NCBI RefSeq assembly: GCF_020783335.1 | Contig: NZ_CP086068.1 | Coordinates: 4,092,001-4,156,000, forward strand | Length of the DNA: 64,000 nt | Source: Mucilaginibacter daejeonensis | GTDB taxonomy: Bacteria > Bacteroidota > Bacteroidia > Sphingobacteriales > Sphingobacteriaceae | Reading direction: 5' to 3' | Shown here: piece after piece, positions 34,430 to 42,478 of the stretch | Layout: each line of letters begins with the position of its first letter | Numbering within the stretch: position 1 is the stretch's first letter | The notes under the pieces: model-generated | Database searches by the model: none | Told to the model about the DNA's origin: nothing | The model's input: only the letters and a program-made list of their open reading frames with translations | Program-made: the position numbers and the translations under genes

Positions 34430-34580
34430 TGATCAGCGTACCGGCCGCTCCTATCTGGTCTTTTTATTGATAAGCTTGGCTAACAATATTTTTAAGTTAT
34501 TTGAGTTACTCTAATAGTCATACTTGCTTGATAGTACATGCTTTTGAAAATTTGTGTACTATTGCCCCTTCGATCTAAAT

Positions 34581-35456
34581 ATGAAAATGAATAAAGTTCT
34601 GCTGACCGTGGCTGCATTAAGCTGCTACGCCGTTACAGCCGTAGCGCAAAAGAGCGCCACCGTACAAACCGTAGTTACCGCCGAAGAAGATTTTGTTAAA
34701 CTGGCCGCGCGCAAAGGCATCAAAGAGGCCTTTTTAGCGGTAGCCGACCCAGAAGGCATCGTATTCAAACCTGATGCGGTAAAGATCACCGACTTTTACG
34801 GAAAAATAGATAAGCAACCAGGCACCCTGACCTGGACCCCTAAGTTGGCCCGTATATCGGCCAATGGAGACCTGGCCTTCACTGCTGGCCCATACGTTTA
34901 CCAGAACGGCAAGACCGAGGATGACAAGGTTTACGGTGATTACGTTTCCATCTGGAGGCTTGATCAGGCCACCAATAAACTGAAGTTGCTACTTGATGCA
35001 GGCATACAACACCCGCAAAGCGATAAAGGGCAACTACTGGATGTGAAAGAGCCTGTATCAGAACAGCGCGTAGCGCCAAGCAAAGACCCTTTCAATCCTA
35101 AAAAGATCATCATCGATAATGATCAGCAATTTAACCAAGGGTTAAAGATATCGGCACTGGGAACTTATAAAGAGTTCTTTTTACCCGAAGGTCATTATTA
35201 CTTCCCTGGCTTTGAACCGATGGCCGGTATCGACAAGACCATGAAATTTGTTGCTAACCAAGCCGTTAGTGTTACCGCACAAACGATCGATGCCGGTCGT
35301 GCCTCCAGTAACGATCTGGCCTACAGCTACGGCCGTGCGCGCATCACCAAAGGCAACATCGTAGGTAACTACAATTACGTACGCATTTGGGAGATGGATG
35401 CCAAACATCGTTGGAACGTACTGGTCGAGATATTCTCAGCTATAGAGAACGAATAG
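34581..35456 (+). CDS. exported hypothetical protein with two NTF2/SnoaL-like halves
   Basis: 291 residues from ATG 34581, giving a clean signal peptide (MKMNKVLLTVAALSCYAVTA, ending VAQ). The first half (EEDFVKLAARKGIKEAFLAVADPEGIVFKPDAVKI, LARISANGDLAFTAGPYVYQ, YGDYVSIWRL) looks like a DUF4440/SnoaL-type NTF2-like domain, and the second half repeats the pattern (DLAYSYGRARITKGNIVGNYNYVRIWEMD). I cannot assign a reaction. A hairpin terminator follows at 35480-35507. Confidence 0.7.
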   Translation: MKMNKVLLTVAALSCYAVTAVAQKSATVQTVVTAEEDFVKLAARKGIKEAFLAVADPEGIVFKPDAVKITDFYGKIDKQPGTLTWTPKLARISANGDLAFTAGPYVYQNGKTEDDKVYGDYVSIWRLDQATNKLKLLLDAGIQHPQSDKGQLLDVKEPVSEQRVAPSKDPFNPKKIIIDNDQQFNQGLKISALGTYKEFFLPEGHYYFPGFEPMAGIDKTMKFVANQAVSVTAQTIDAGRASSNDLAYSYGRARITKGNIVGNYNYVRIWEMDAKHRWNVLVEIFSAIENE

Positions 35457-35479
35457 TTATATAGCGCAAGCATAACTAC

Positions 35480-35507
35480 AAAAAGCTACCCCAACAGGTG
35501 GCTTTTG
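35480..35507 (+). terminator. hairpin after the NTF2-like gene
   Basis: AAAAGCTACC pairs with GGTGGCTTTT (one G-T wobble) around a 6-nt loop, followed by GTCGTTTT, 24 bp after the stop at 35456. Confidence 0.7.
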
Positions 35508-35584
35508 TCGTTTTAAGGCGGCTCATTAGCTGCTGGCTGCCTGCATTTTTGGCCTCCACCGCTATTACCATTGTTCACATTTTA

Positions 35585-35592
35585 TAGATTTG
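35585..35592 (+). promoter_or_regulatory. -7 box for the ChrB-AraC gene, possibly leaderless
   Basis: TAGATTTG ends 4 nt before the ATG (35597). No clear TTG is found at 17-23 nt; a TTA lies 17 nt upstream of the box. Confidence 0.45.
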
Positions 35593-35596
35593 GGTA

Positions 35597-36454
35597 ATGA
35601 AATGGATCACCCGCGAAAGGCCTAAGATCGACCGCATAGCTTGCCCATGGTTGATCAAACGATTTATCGATCCAACGGCCGAGATCATATACGCACCCTA
35701 TGACCAGGTACTTGCGATGGCCGCAGCACTCGATGCCACCCCTTTTGATATACCTGGCGTAGAGTACACTCATCATGAGGATCAGTGCACCTTTGACCAT
35801 TTCATTAAAAAGCACCAATTAAAAGACGAGGCGCTTGATCGTATGGCCGCTATAGTACGCGGTGCTGATACCGACCGGCATGACCTTGCGCCACAAGCCG
35901 CAGGGCTTGAGGCCATCTTTTCGGGCCTTGCGTATAACCTAAAAGATGATCAGGAGCTGCTGGAGTTGGGAATGGTCATATACGATGGCCTCTACACCTG
36001 GGCACAACGTCTGTACAAGCTTAAACACGTGCAGGGAAACCCGGCCGAACAGCTGCTGTTGGAAGTATACCATCGATACCTCAAAGAACAGCCCGGCAAG
36101 AAGATCCCGGCATGGGCAAAGGCGCTCAAAGAGATTATACAAGACCAGTTGGATACCAATATGACCTTGAGCCTGCAACAGGTATCCAAAGAGCTGGAGA
36201 TCAACCCTGCCTATCTTTCGCGCGAGTTCTCTAAACACTTTGATGACCTCAGCTTTGGCGAATACATGCGTAAGCTCCGTATAGATAAAGCGATACAATT
36301 AATGGAGCAGGACCGGTACAGCCTCACCGAGATCGCCTACCTGACAGGCTTTTCAGACCAAAGCCACTTTAACCGCACTTTCAAAAAACTGACAGGTAAT
36401 AGTCCGCTGATCTTTAAAAGAAATTTACTGCAAGGTAAAAAGGATACAAAATAG
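35597..36454 (+). CDS. ChrB-domain protein fused to an AraC-type DNA-binding domain
   Basis: 285 residues. Residues 1-~150 match the chromate-resistance ChrB domain (WITRERPKIDRIACPWLIKR, IEYTHHEDQCTFDHFI-like block, RIVRGADTDRHDLAPQAAGL). Residues ~180-280 are an AraC-type double helix-turn-helix (TLSLQQVSKELEINPAYLSREFSKHF and YSLTEIAYLTGFSDQSHFNRTFKKLTG). ChrB of proteobacteria is a chromate-sensing regulator whose own DNA-binding part is N-terminal; here an AraC domain is at the C-terminus instead. Probably a transcription factor sensing an oxyanion or metal. No chromate transporter gene (chrA) is adjacent. Confidence 0.85.
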   Translation: MKWITRERPKIDRIACPWLIKRFIDPTAEIIYAPYDQVLAMAAALDATPFDIPGVEYTHHEDQCTFDHFIKKHQLKDEALDRMAAIVRGADTDRHDLAPQAAGLEAIFSGLAYNLKDDQELLELGMVIYDGLYTWAQRLYKLKHVQGNPAEQLLLEVYHRYLKEQPGKKIPAWAKALKEIIQDQLDTNMTLSLQQVSKELEINPAYLSREFSKHFDDLSFGEYMRKLRIDKAIQLMEQDRYSLTEIAYLTGFSDQSHFNRTFKKLTGNSPLIFKRNLLQGKKDTK

Positions 36455-36501
36455 TTAATAGCGTTCTATTTTGCCGGTGATACCGGGGCTAACATTGCCC
36501 T

Positions 36502-37014
36502 ATGAATATATTTCGCTATCTAACCTTTACTTTGTTGCTGTTCGCCTTCATGGCATCAGCACAGGACCGCCCTGCTGCACCTACCTATCCTAAGATCGCC
36601 GGGTATGTGGGCATCTTACACCCTTTGTTCACTTTCAGCAGCGCTGGTACCGACAAGAACTTTGATCACCATTATGTTGTGGGCATGCCCGTAGGCATCA
36701 ACATCTGGAAGTCGTCGACCATTGGGTTCTCGGCCGAATTCGTACCCACTATACGGGCCGAGAACGGGACAAGTAAGATGAGCAATTTCCTGTTCCATCC
36801 CGGCGTATTGGTGGCACTGGGCAAGGGCTACACTTTTGCTGGCCGGGCCGCATTTGAAACATCAGGCCGGTATGGCGTGACACCGGTATTGAATAAGATC
36901 GTGATCAGGGGCAAAAGCAGTAGTATGTTCGCAGCCGTACCCTTACCGTTACGCTTCGGTAACGACAGACCGACCTCCTTTACCATAGGCTTTCAATTTG
37001 GCATCGCATTTTAG
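36502..37014 (+). CDS. exported hypothetical protein, possibly a small outer-membrane barrel
   Basis: 170 residues with a signal peptide (residues 1-20, ending MASAQ). The mature part has alternating hydrophobic/polar strands and ends in SFTIGFQFGIAF, with a terminal Phe as in outer-membrane beta-barrel proteins. I cannot name a family. It lies 47 bp after the ChrB-AraC gene and may be a target or partner. A TAACATTG box (one mismatch to TAnnTTTG) ends 4 nt before its ATG with a TTG 16 nt further upstream. Confidence 0.65.
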   Translation: MNIFRYLTFTLLLFAFMASAQDRPAAPTYPKIAGYVGILHPLFTFSSAGTDKNFDHHYVVGMPVGINIWKSSTIGFSAEFVPTIRAENGTSKMSNFLFHPGVLVALGKGYTFAGRAAFETSGRYGVTPVLNKIVIRGKSSSMFAAVPLPLRFGNDRPTSFTIGFQFGIAF

Positions 37015-37081
37015 AAGGAGCTACGCGGTCAATAAGGATAAACGGCAGGATAAGCGAATAACTATCAGCAAGAAGTGGCCA

Positions 37082-37795
37082 TCATGGTGTGGCCGTATGT
37101 ATAGCGACCAGCTCGCTTATCTTTTTATCCAATACCGGTATCGGCAAGTTTTTAGCAGTGATGTGGCCATCGGCACTGACCAGGAAATACTGTGGGATAG
37201 CGTAGACACCATATGCTTTCACCGCAGCGCTTTGCCAGCCTTTGAGGTCCGACAGTTGCATCCACGTCATCTGATCACTTTTGGCAGCGTTTACCCATGC
37301 CTGCCGTGCACCGGGGCGGTCAAGTGATATACTAACGATCGTGAAACCTTTAGCTGCATGTTTATTGTAAAGCTTGCGTAGTTGTGGGGTAAGCTTCCGG
37401 CAAGGCACACACCAAGATGCCCAAATATCGAGTAAGAACGGTTTACCCCTTAGGTCCGACAGCTTGACCGGCCGGCCAGACATGTCGGGCAGCTCCAGAT
37501 CAGGCAACAACATGCCGACCGACATGTTCCTGGCCGCTTCGATACGGCTTGCGATTTTAAGGCCTTTTTCTGAACGTTTAAGCGCATCAGGCAAACTATT
37601 ATATATCGGCATCACGGTCTCATAGTCTTCGGTATAAAGCAGGTTCTTTACCCGAACCAGATTTATTTCAGACGAGGGCTGTGCCCGGATGGATGCCTTG
37701 CAACGAGCTACGGCGTTGCTATCCAATACTTGCCCTAAGCCTATGGCAGGGATGAACATATAACCTATGGCGAAAGTAAACAGGTATCTGATCAT
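37082..37795 (-). CDS. periplasmic TlpA-like thioredoxin-fold protein
   Basis: 237 residues. Signal peptide at 1-22 (ends IGLGQ). A thioredoxin-fold domain covers about 95-235 with DLELPDMSGRPVKLSDLRGK and the active site WASWCVPCRKLTP. It resembles the C-terminal half of the following gene's product but lacks that protein's N-terminal DUF4369-like domain. Expected to reduce or isomerise disulfides in the periplasm. The gene is 61 bp downstream of its larger paralogue and probably in the same operon. Confidence 0.88.
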   Translation of the reverse strand: MIRYLFTFAIGYMFIPAIGLGQVLDSNAVARCKASIRAQPSSEINLVRVKNLLYTEDYETVMPIYNSLPDALKRSEKGLKIASRIEAARNMSVGMLLPDLELPDMSGRPVKLSDLRGKPFLLDIWASWCVPCRKLTPQLRKLYNKHAAKGFTIVSISLDRPGARQAWVNAAKSDQMTWMQLSDLKGWQSAAVKAYGVYAIPQYFLVSADGHITAKNLPIPVLDKKISELVAIHTATP

Positions 37796-37856
37796 TATTT
37801 ATAGGTATAAAAAAAGCATTGAAATTCAATGTTTTTTTTCAAATGGGTGTATAGCG

Positions 37857-39008
37857 TTATTCTGCTTTTACCTTCTCAGCTTTTAGCACCTGGGCTAATT
37901 TGGCATCCAGGGCATCACCACGCAAGTTCTTGGCTACCACTTTGCCGTTCGGGTCTAGCAAAAAGTTCTGCGGAATGGCTTGTACGCCCCAAGCCTGGGC
38001 TACTTCGTTCTCCCAAAATTTGAGGTCAGATACGTGGGTCCAGGTCAGGCCGTCCTTCTTGATGGCAGCGATCCATTTGTCTTTAGCACCCGGGCGGTCC
38101 AGTGAAACGCCCAACACGGTAAAATTTCGGTCCTTGTATTTGTTAAAGGTGCGCACCACGTTAGGGTTCTCCTGGCGGCAAGGGCCGCACCATGATGCCC
38201 AAAGATCAACTAATACATATTTGCCTTTAAATGATGACAGCTTCACCATATTGCCTGCAGTATCTGCCATGGCAAAATCAGGCACGGTAGCACCCAAAGC
38301 AACGTTCTTCATGCCGTTTAACTGTTTACCTAATGCCGCACCATTAGCGCTAGCTTTCAACTCAGGCGACAAGCTAGCGTAAAGCGGGGCCAGTTCAGCA
38401 TAATCAGCACTGTAGGCCAAATTGCGTATCTGGTTAAGGCTGATCACCGATGCAGGATATTTTTTGATGAACTTACGGCTTGCATCGGCCATCAGATCAT
38501 CAGCTTTAAGGTCCATGACATCCATCCATTTCTTGTATGCTTCGGTCTCCTTTTCAGCAGCGCTGGCCGCCTTACGTTTGGCGGTCATCTGATCATAGAT
38601 GTCGCCCACCGGCTTGATCAGCGTTTTGTAGGCTTCCTGTTCGATGTTGGTCTTGGTGCCACCCAACACGGCCGTACGTGCAGAATCGACCTTATTAGTT
38701 ACCGTGATGGTACCTGGTTCTAAGTAGATCTGCTGAAAATCACGTGCGGTCATTAACGATGTACCGGCTTTGTTAAGGTACAGGCCTGCCATAGTAGCGG
38801 CCTTGACAGAATCGCCGGCAAAGGCGAACTCGCCGTTCTTAAGTACTGCCGAATCAACGTGAGCTTTACCGTTCAAGCCGTAACGCAAATAGACCTTTGC
38901 GGGCGCGTTAAGTGTGCCCAACTTACCTTTAAGCGTGAAGTGGCCATCAGTTTGTGCCATTACCACAGCTGGCAAAGCGGCCAACGCGGTCAACAATATC
39001 TTTTTCAT
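37857..39008 (-). CDS. DUF4369-TlpA thioredoxin-family protein
   Basis: 383 residues from ATG 39008; an upstream Met at 39056 would add 16 residues before the signal peptide and is rejected. The signal peptide ends VVMAQ. Residues ~25-120 are a DUF4369-like beta domain (FTLKGKLGTLNAPAKVYLRY), followed by a helical linker and a TlpA domain with WASWCGPCRQENPNV. Such proteins are common in Bacteroidota and act on periplasmic disulfides. A TAGATTTG box (39082-39089, minus) lies ~75 bp upstream. Confidence 0.9.
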   Translation of the reverse strand: MKKILLTALAALPAVVMAQTDGHFTLKGKLGTLNAPAKVYLRYGLNGKAHVDSAVLKNGEFAFAGDSVKAATMAGLYLNKAGTSLMTARDFQQIYLEPGTITVTNKVDSARTAVLGGTKTNIEQEAYKTLIKPVGDIYDQMTAKRKAASAAEKETEAYKKWMDVMDLKADDLMADASRKFIKKYPASVISLNQIRNLAYSADYAELAPLYASLSPELKASANGAALGKQLNGMKNVALGATVPDFAMADTAGNMVKLSSFKGKYVLVDLWASWCGPCRQENPNVVRTFNKYKDRNFTVLGVSLDRPGAKDKWIAAIKKDGLTWTHVSDLKFWENEVAQAWGVQAIPQNFLLDPNGKVVAKNLRGDALDAKLAQVLKAEKVKAE

Positions 39009-39081
39009 GTATTGAATTTTTTGAAGTGAGTGAATAAGTTCAAGTAATGCGGGCAAGCGATCAGGCTCACACCGCTATTCA

Positions 39082-39089
39082 CAAATCTA
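39082..39089 (-). promoter_or_regulatory. -7 box for the TlpA gene pair
   Basis: TAGATTTG on the minus strand, giving a predicted leader of about 70 nt. No TTG is seen at the expected upstream distance. The rest of the 265-bp gap to ilvE shows nothing else. Confidence 0.45.
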
Positions 39090-39273
39090 ACATAAACGTG
39101 CATAATTGTACTATCTCCCATTAATTTTACAATTGCGTATCGCTCACTACTGTTCCAGCGTTTTTATTATATGTTCACCATGAGGGTAAGTACTTTAGCT
39201 ATTTGAACTTGAATTGGCCTTATTGGGCAAAAAACCTTAAATTGCCTGCCTTACATTTTAAATACATCGAGCC

Positions 39274-40341
39274 ATGACCACCGAAACGCTTGACATCAAA
39301 ATAACCCGTAACCCAAATTCACGCCTGGAAAGTACCGATTTTAGCAAGCTTGTTTTTGGACACACTTTTACCGACCACATGCTGGTGGCCGACTATGCAG
39401 ACGGCGAATGGAAGAACTTTGAGATACTTCCGTACGGGCCGATCGCGTTGAGCCCTGCCATTTCCTCGTTACATTACGGACAAGCATTTTTTGAAGGCTT
39501 AAAAGCATACAAACAGGCCGACGGCCAGATATCGATCTTTAGGCCAGACAAGAACGCGGCCCGCTTTAACAAGTCGGCCAAGCGCTTGTGTGCACCTGAG
39601 TTACCGGTAGACCTTTTTATCCAAAGCTGCGCCGCCTTAGTGGATATCGATCGTGGTTGGGTACCTGACAGCGACGGGCACTCGCTATATCTGCGTCCGT
39701 TCATGTTCGCTACCGACCCTTATTTGGGTGTGGTGCCATCAAGCACTTATAAGTTCATCGTACTGGCTTGCCCTGTAGGCCCTTACTTTACCAAACCTTT
39801 GCGTGTTAAATTTGAGACCGAGTTCACCCGTGCGGCCGAAGGCGGTTTTGGTTTTGCCAAGGCAGCAGGTAACTATGCTGGCGCTATGCTGCCTACCCGT
39901 AAAGCACTTGAGGAAGGTTTTGACCAACTGATCTGGACCGACTCGAAAGAGCATCAATATGCGGAAGAATTAGGCGCCGCCAACGTAATGTTCCTGATCG
40001 ATGGTAAACTGGTGACCCCAATGACCCGCGACACCATTTTGGATGGCGTTACCCGTGACACGGTGATCACGCTGGCTAAAGACGAGGGCATTGAGGTTGA
40101 GGAACGCCGTGTATCTATAGCCGAGATATTAGAAGCTGCCCGCAACGGTAAGCTGACCGACGCCTTTGGTGCAGGTACAGCAGCTACCATTGCTCCTATC
40201 GGCGCTTTCCACCATGATGGTGAAGAATACACTTTGAGTGACCCGGCCAGCCGCGAGTTCTCTAACAAGTTACTGAACACCCTGAACGATATCCGTTACG
40301 GCCGCGTTGCCGATACGCATGGTTGGAACCACCTGGTTTAA
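39274..40341 (+). CDS. ilvE: branched-chain amino acid aminotransferase
   Basis: 355 residues, PLP fold type IV class, the BCAT II length. Motifs: HYGQAFFEGLKAYKQADG, IFRPDKNAARFNKSAKRLC, the PLP Lys block FAKAAGNYAGAMLPTRKA and TDAFGAGTAATIAPIGAF. It transfers amino groups between Val, Leu or Ile and 2-oxoglutarate. It is a stand-alone gene here, not next to ilv or leu genes, and ends in a strong palindromic terminator shared with the convergent universal stress gene. Confidence 0.95.
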   Translation: MTTETLDIKITRNPNSRLESTDFSKLVFGHTFTDHMLVADYADGEWKNFEILPYGPIALSPAISSLHYGQAFFEGLKAYKQADGQISIFRPDKNAARFNKSAKRLCAPELPVDLFIQSCAALVDIDRGWVPDSDGHSLYLRPFMFATDPYLGVVPSSTYKFIVLACPVGPYFTKPLRVKFETEFTRAAEGGFGFAKAAGNYAGAMLPTRKALEEGFDQLIWTDSKEHQYAEELGAANVMFLIDGKLVTPMTRDTILDGVTRDTVITLAKDEGIEVEERRVSIAEILEAARNGKLTDAFGAGTAATIAPIGAFHHDGEEYTLSDPASREFSNKLLNTLNDIRYGRVADTHGWNHLV

Positions 40342-40355
40342 ACATGACTGTCAGA

Positions 40356-40401
40356 TATAACAGAAAAGGCGCTTCATAGATGAAGCGCCTTTTCTGTTAT
40401 A
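40356..40401. terminator. bidirectional terminator between ilvE and the universal stress gene
   Basis: A perfect 21-bp stem (40356-40376 with 40381-40401) has a TAGA tetraloop. The core is AAGGCGCTTCA, with TTTTCTGTTATA on each downstream side. It lies between the convergent stops at 40341 and 40438. Confidence 0.9.
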
Positions 40402-40437
40402 GTGGTTTTGGCAATGATCGATCCGAAACAAGGTCGA

Positions 40438-40932
40438 TCATTCACCTTCCTTCTCTTCTTCATGGAATGGCACTACCCAAACCGGTATCGGCGAGTGTCT
40501 TACCACTTCTTCGGCTACGCTGCCCATCAACAATCGGTCAAAACCGCTACGGCGATGCGTCCCGATCACGATCACATCTGCTCCAAATTGTGCAGCACAA
40601 TTAACGATGCCATCGGCACTGGCGCCGTAATCGGTAAATTGAGTGATCTGCTCATCACCTGTTTTGTATTTGGCTACAATGCGTTCTAACAACGTATTGG
40701 CGGCTTTGTCCTGGGTGTTGATCAACTCCGGGTCGGCCATGGCTCCAGCTCCCTCAAAAGGTAGCCCGAAGGTGGTATCGGTCATCGGTGTAACAGCGGC
40801 TGGGATGGGCTCTATAATGGTCACTATACCAATAGCTGCGCCGAATTTACGGCCCAGTTCAAAACCATATTGTGCAGCGTGATCGGCATATTTGCTATCA
40901 TCTATCCCGATCAGTATCTTATTGATGTTCAT
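40438..40932 (-). CDS. universal stress protein (UspA family)
   Basis: 164 residues from ATG 40932; a TTG start nine bases upstream is also open. A single Usp domain: NKILIGIDDSKYADHAAQYGFELG at the N-terminus and the nucleotide-binding block VIGTHRRSGFDRLLMGSVAEEVVRHSPIPVWVV at the C-terminus (G-2x-G-9x-G(S)-type). Family members bind ATP or other ligands and respond to stress; the exact role is unknown. It ends in an acidic tail (HEEEKEGE). Confidence 0.88.
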   Translation of the reverse strand: MNINKILIGIDDSKYADHAAQYGFELGRKFGAAIGIVTIIEPIPAAVTPMTDTTFGLPFEGAGAMADPELINTQDKAANTLLERIVAKYKTGDEQITQFTDYGASADGIVNCAAQFGADVIVIGTHRRSGFDRLLMGSVAEEVVRHSPIPVWVVPFHEEEKEGE

Positions 40933-41014
40933 ATTCGTCAAGGTTCAACGGTGTATGAGTATAACAGTTGAGCATTGATTTGTTTTTAGTGGAGAGATAA
41001 GAGCGAGTAAGATA

Positions 41015-41049
41015 GACGCAAGAGTCAAGAGCTAAGAACCAAGATGGAT
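41015..41049. repeat. 7-bp periodic array upstream of the universal stress gene
   Basis: Consecutive 7-mers GACGCAA (41015-41021), GAGTCAA (41022-41028), GAGCTAA (41029-41035) and GAACCAA (41036-41042), followed by GATGGAT. The preceding 25 bp (GAGATAA, GAGCGAG and similar) continue the pattern with a slip. Same class as at 8431-8458 and the complement of 45099-45133. Confidence 0.7.
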
Positions 41050-41064
41050 ATTGTATAAAACGCA

Positions 41065-41102
41065 AAAGAGCCAGGAACAATATTATTGTCTCCTGGCTCT
41101 TT
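41065..41102 (-). terminator. intrinsic terminator after the serB-like gene
   Basis: A 12-bp perfect stem (AAAGAGCCAGGA, 41065-41076, with 41091-41102) whose loop can extend the pairing by ACAAT/ATTGT. On the minus strand it is followed by TTTTGCGTTTT, 18 bp past the stop at 41120. Confidence 0.88.
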
Positions 41103-41119
41103 CCTCTTAGTTCTATTTC

Positions 41120-42412
41120 TTAGTACAACAGCCTGAACTTGATGGTATGCTCTATCGCCTTTAGCTCGCTCAACACCTGCTCATCATAACCGCTATTCAC
41201 ATCGGTGATCACGTAGCCAATCTGGCTATTGGTGACCAGGAACTCACCCACGATGTTGATATTATGACGGGCGAACACTTCGTTGATCTGGGCCAATATA
41301 CCCGGAACGTTCTTGTGGATGTGGATCAACCGGTGAGCGTTATTCACACGTGGTGGTTGCAGATCAGGGAAGTTGCAACTGGTATGCGTTTTACCCTCGT
41401 TCATAAACGATATCACCCGTTTAGGTATGAAATCGCCATTGCGCGGGTTGTGCTTAGGATCATCAAATATGATGATGCCGTTCTCGCACGCAGCCTCGAT
41501 CAGCTTGCGGTTGGCCACCTTGCCAAAACAACCGATCACCTTTAAGCGGCCGGCATTATGCAATTGCTCTGCCGTTGGCTGGTGATCTTCATCGCACAAC
41601 AGTACGCCAGCCTCCTGTAAGTAGCTTTCTTTGATCTCGTCGTGGTGACGGATGTTATATCCTTCCTTCTGCATCTGGGTAATGGCCTCTTCATCTATCT
41701 TACCCACCACTAAACATTTGATGCGGTTCTTGGGATATGATATGGCCCTTGGCAAACGGTTGATGTAAAGGAACTCATCCAAACTTGGCGTAACATGGTC
41801 GGCCTTTTCCACTACCGACTGCCGCGCGATGTTCTCGGTAAAGGCGAAGAACTTTTTGATCAGGCCAGATTCCTTTAACTGGAAGTCGGAGTAACCATCA
41901 CCGATACCGTATATGTCGCCTTGCAGGTCCAGCTCTTTCAATAGTTTTACCTTACCACCTTCCTGCGACAGTGGATTCAGACGGTCATAACCAATAATGT
42001 TACCTTCGGCATCGAACACGAAGGTGTTAGCGTAGATATTCTCTTTGCGGATATGATACTCGGTCACTACCGGCGTAATGAACTCCTTAAAACCGCCAGA
42101 AACGATCAGTACCTCTTCAGGATGTTGCTTAAAGAAAACGTTATTGCGCGAGAACGACGGAGAGACCTTTTTACGGAGATGCTTGATCAGCAGCTCCAGA
42201 TGGCTGCGGTTGGCGCTTAAAAGTTTGATGCGACCCTCCAGGCTATCCGCAAAGGAAAGCTTACCTTCCATGGCTAGGTTGGTCAAACCTTCTATCTGTT
42301 CATATATCTTTTCCCGGTCAGGGTGATCTTTCAGGCTGATGCGCGCCAGTTCGTCGAGTGCTTCGACCTGTGTGAACGTGCTATCGAAGTCAATGATGTA
42401 ATATTGCCCCAT
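41120..42412 (-). CDS. serB: phosphoserine phosphatase fused to a SerA remnant with ACT domain
   Basis: 430 residues. Residues 1-215 are a HAD phosphatase: DFDST at 8-12, VSGGF at 104-108, a Lys near 154-156 and GIGDGYSDFQL at 169-179, fitting phosphoserine to serine. Residues 231-320 resemble the N-terminal part of 3-phosphoglycerate dehydrogenase (CLVVGKIDEEAITQMQKEGY, LKVIGCFGKVANRKLIEAA). The chain then passes directly at ~320 to the post-catalytic linker and ACT domain (AHRLIHIHKNVPGILAQINE, 359-430). The entire NAD-binding domain of SerA (roughly 180 residues) is missing, so dehydrogenase activity is excluded. The ACT part may give serine feedback. Confidence 0.85.
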   Translation of the reverse strand: MGQYYIIDFDSTFTQVEALDELARISLKDHPDREKIYEQIEGLTNLAMEGKLSFADSLEGRIKLLSANRSHLELLIKHLRKKVSPSFSRNNVFFKQHPEEVLIVSGGFKEFITPVVTEYHIRKENIYANTFVFDAEGNIIGYDRLNPLSQEGGKVKLLKELDLQGDIYGIGDGYSDFQLKESGLIKKFFAFTENIARQSVVEKADHVTPSLDEFLYINRLPRAISYPKNRIKCLVVGKIDEEAITQMQKEGYNIRHHDEIKESYLQEAGVLLCDEDHQPTAEQLHNAGRLKVIGCFGKVANRKLIEAACENGIIIFDDPKHNPRNGDFIPKRVISFMNEGKTHTSCNFPDLQPPRVNNAHRLIHIHKNVPGILAQINEVFARHNINIVGEFLVTNSQIGYVITDVNSGYDEQVLSELKAIEHTIKFRLLY

Positions 42413-42420
42413 GTTGGCGG

Positions 42421-42455
42421 CAAATATAGTTCTTTTAAACCTATGCTAAACCAAA
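42421..42455 (-). promoter_or_regulatory. promoter for the serB-like gene
   Basis: On the minus strand TTTG (42455-42452), 23 nt, then TATATTTG (42428-42421). The box ends 8 nt before the ATG, so the leader would be only about 4 nt. Confidence 0.55.
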
Positions 42456-42478
42456 TTTATAAAGGCGACATTCTGGTA

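Noticed and set aside
37082..39008. Split of a single TlpA gene into two
   Set aside because: Each gene has its own signal peptide and its own complete WCxPC thioredoxin domain, so they are paralogues, not fragments.
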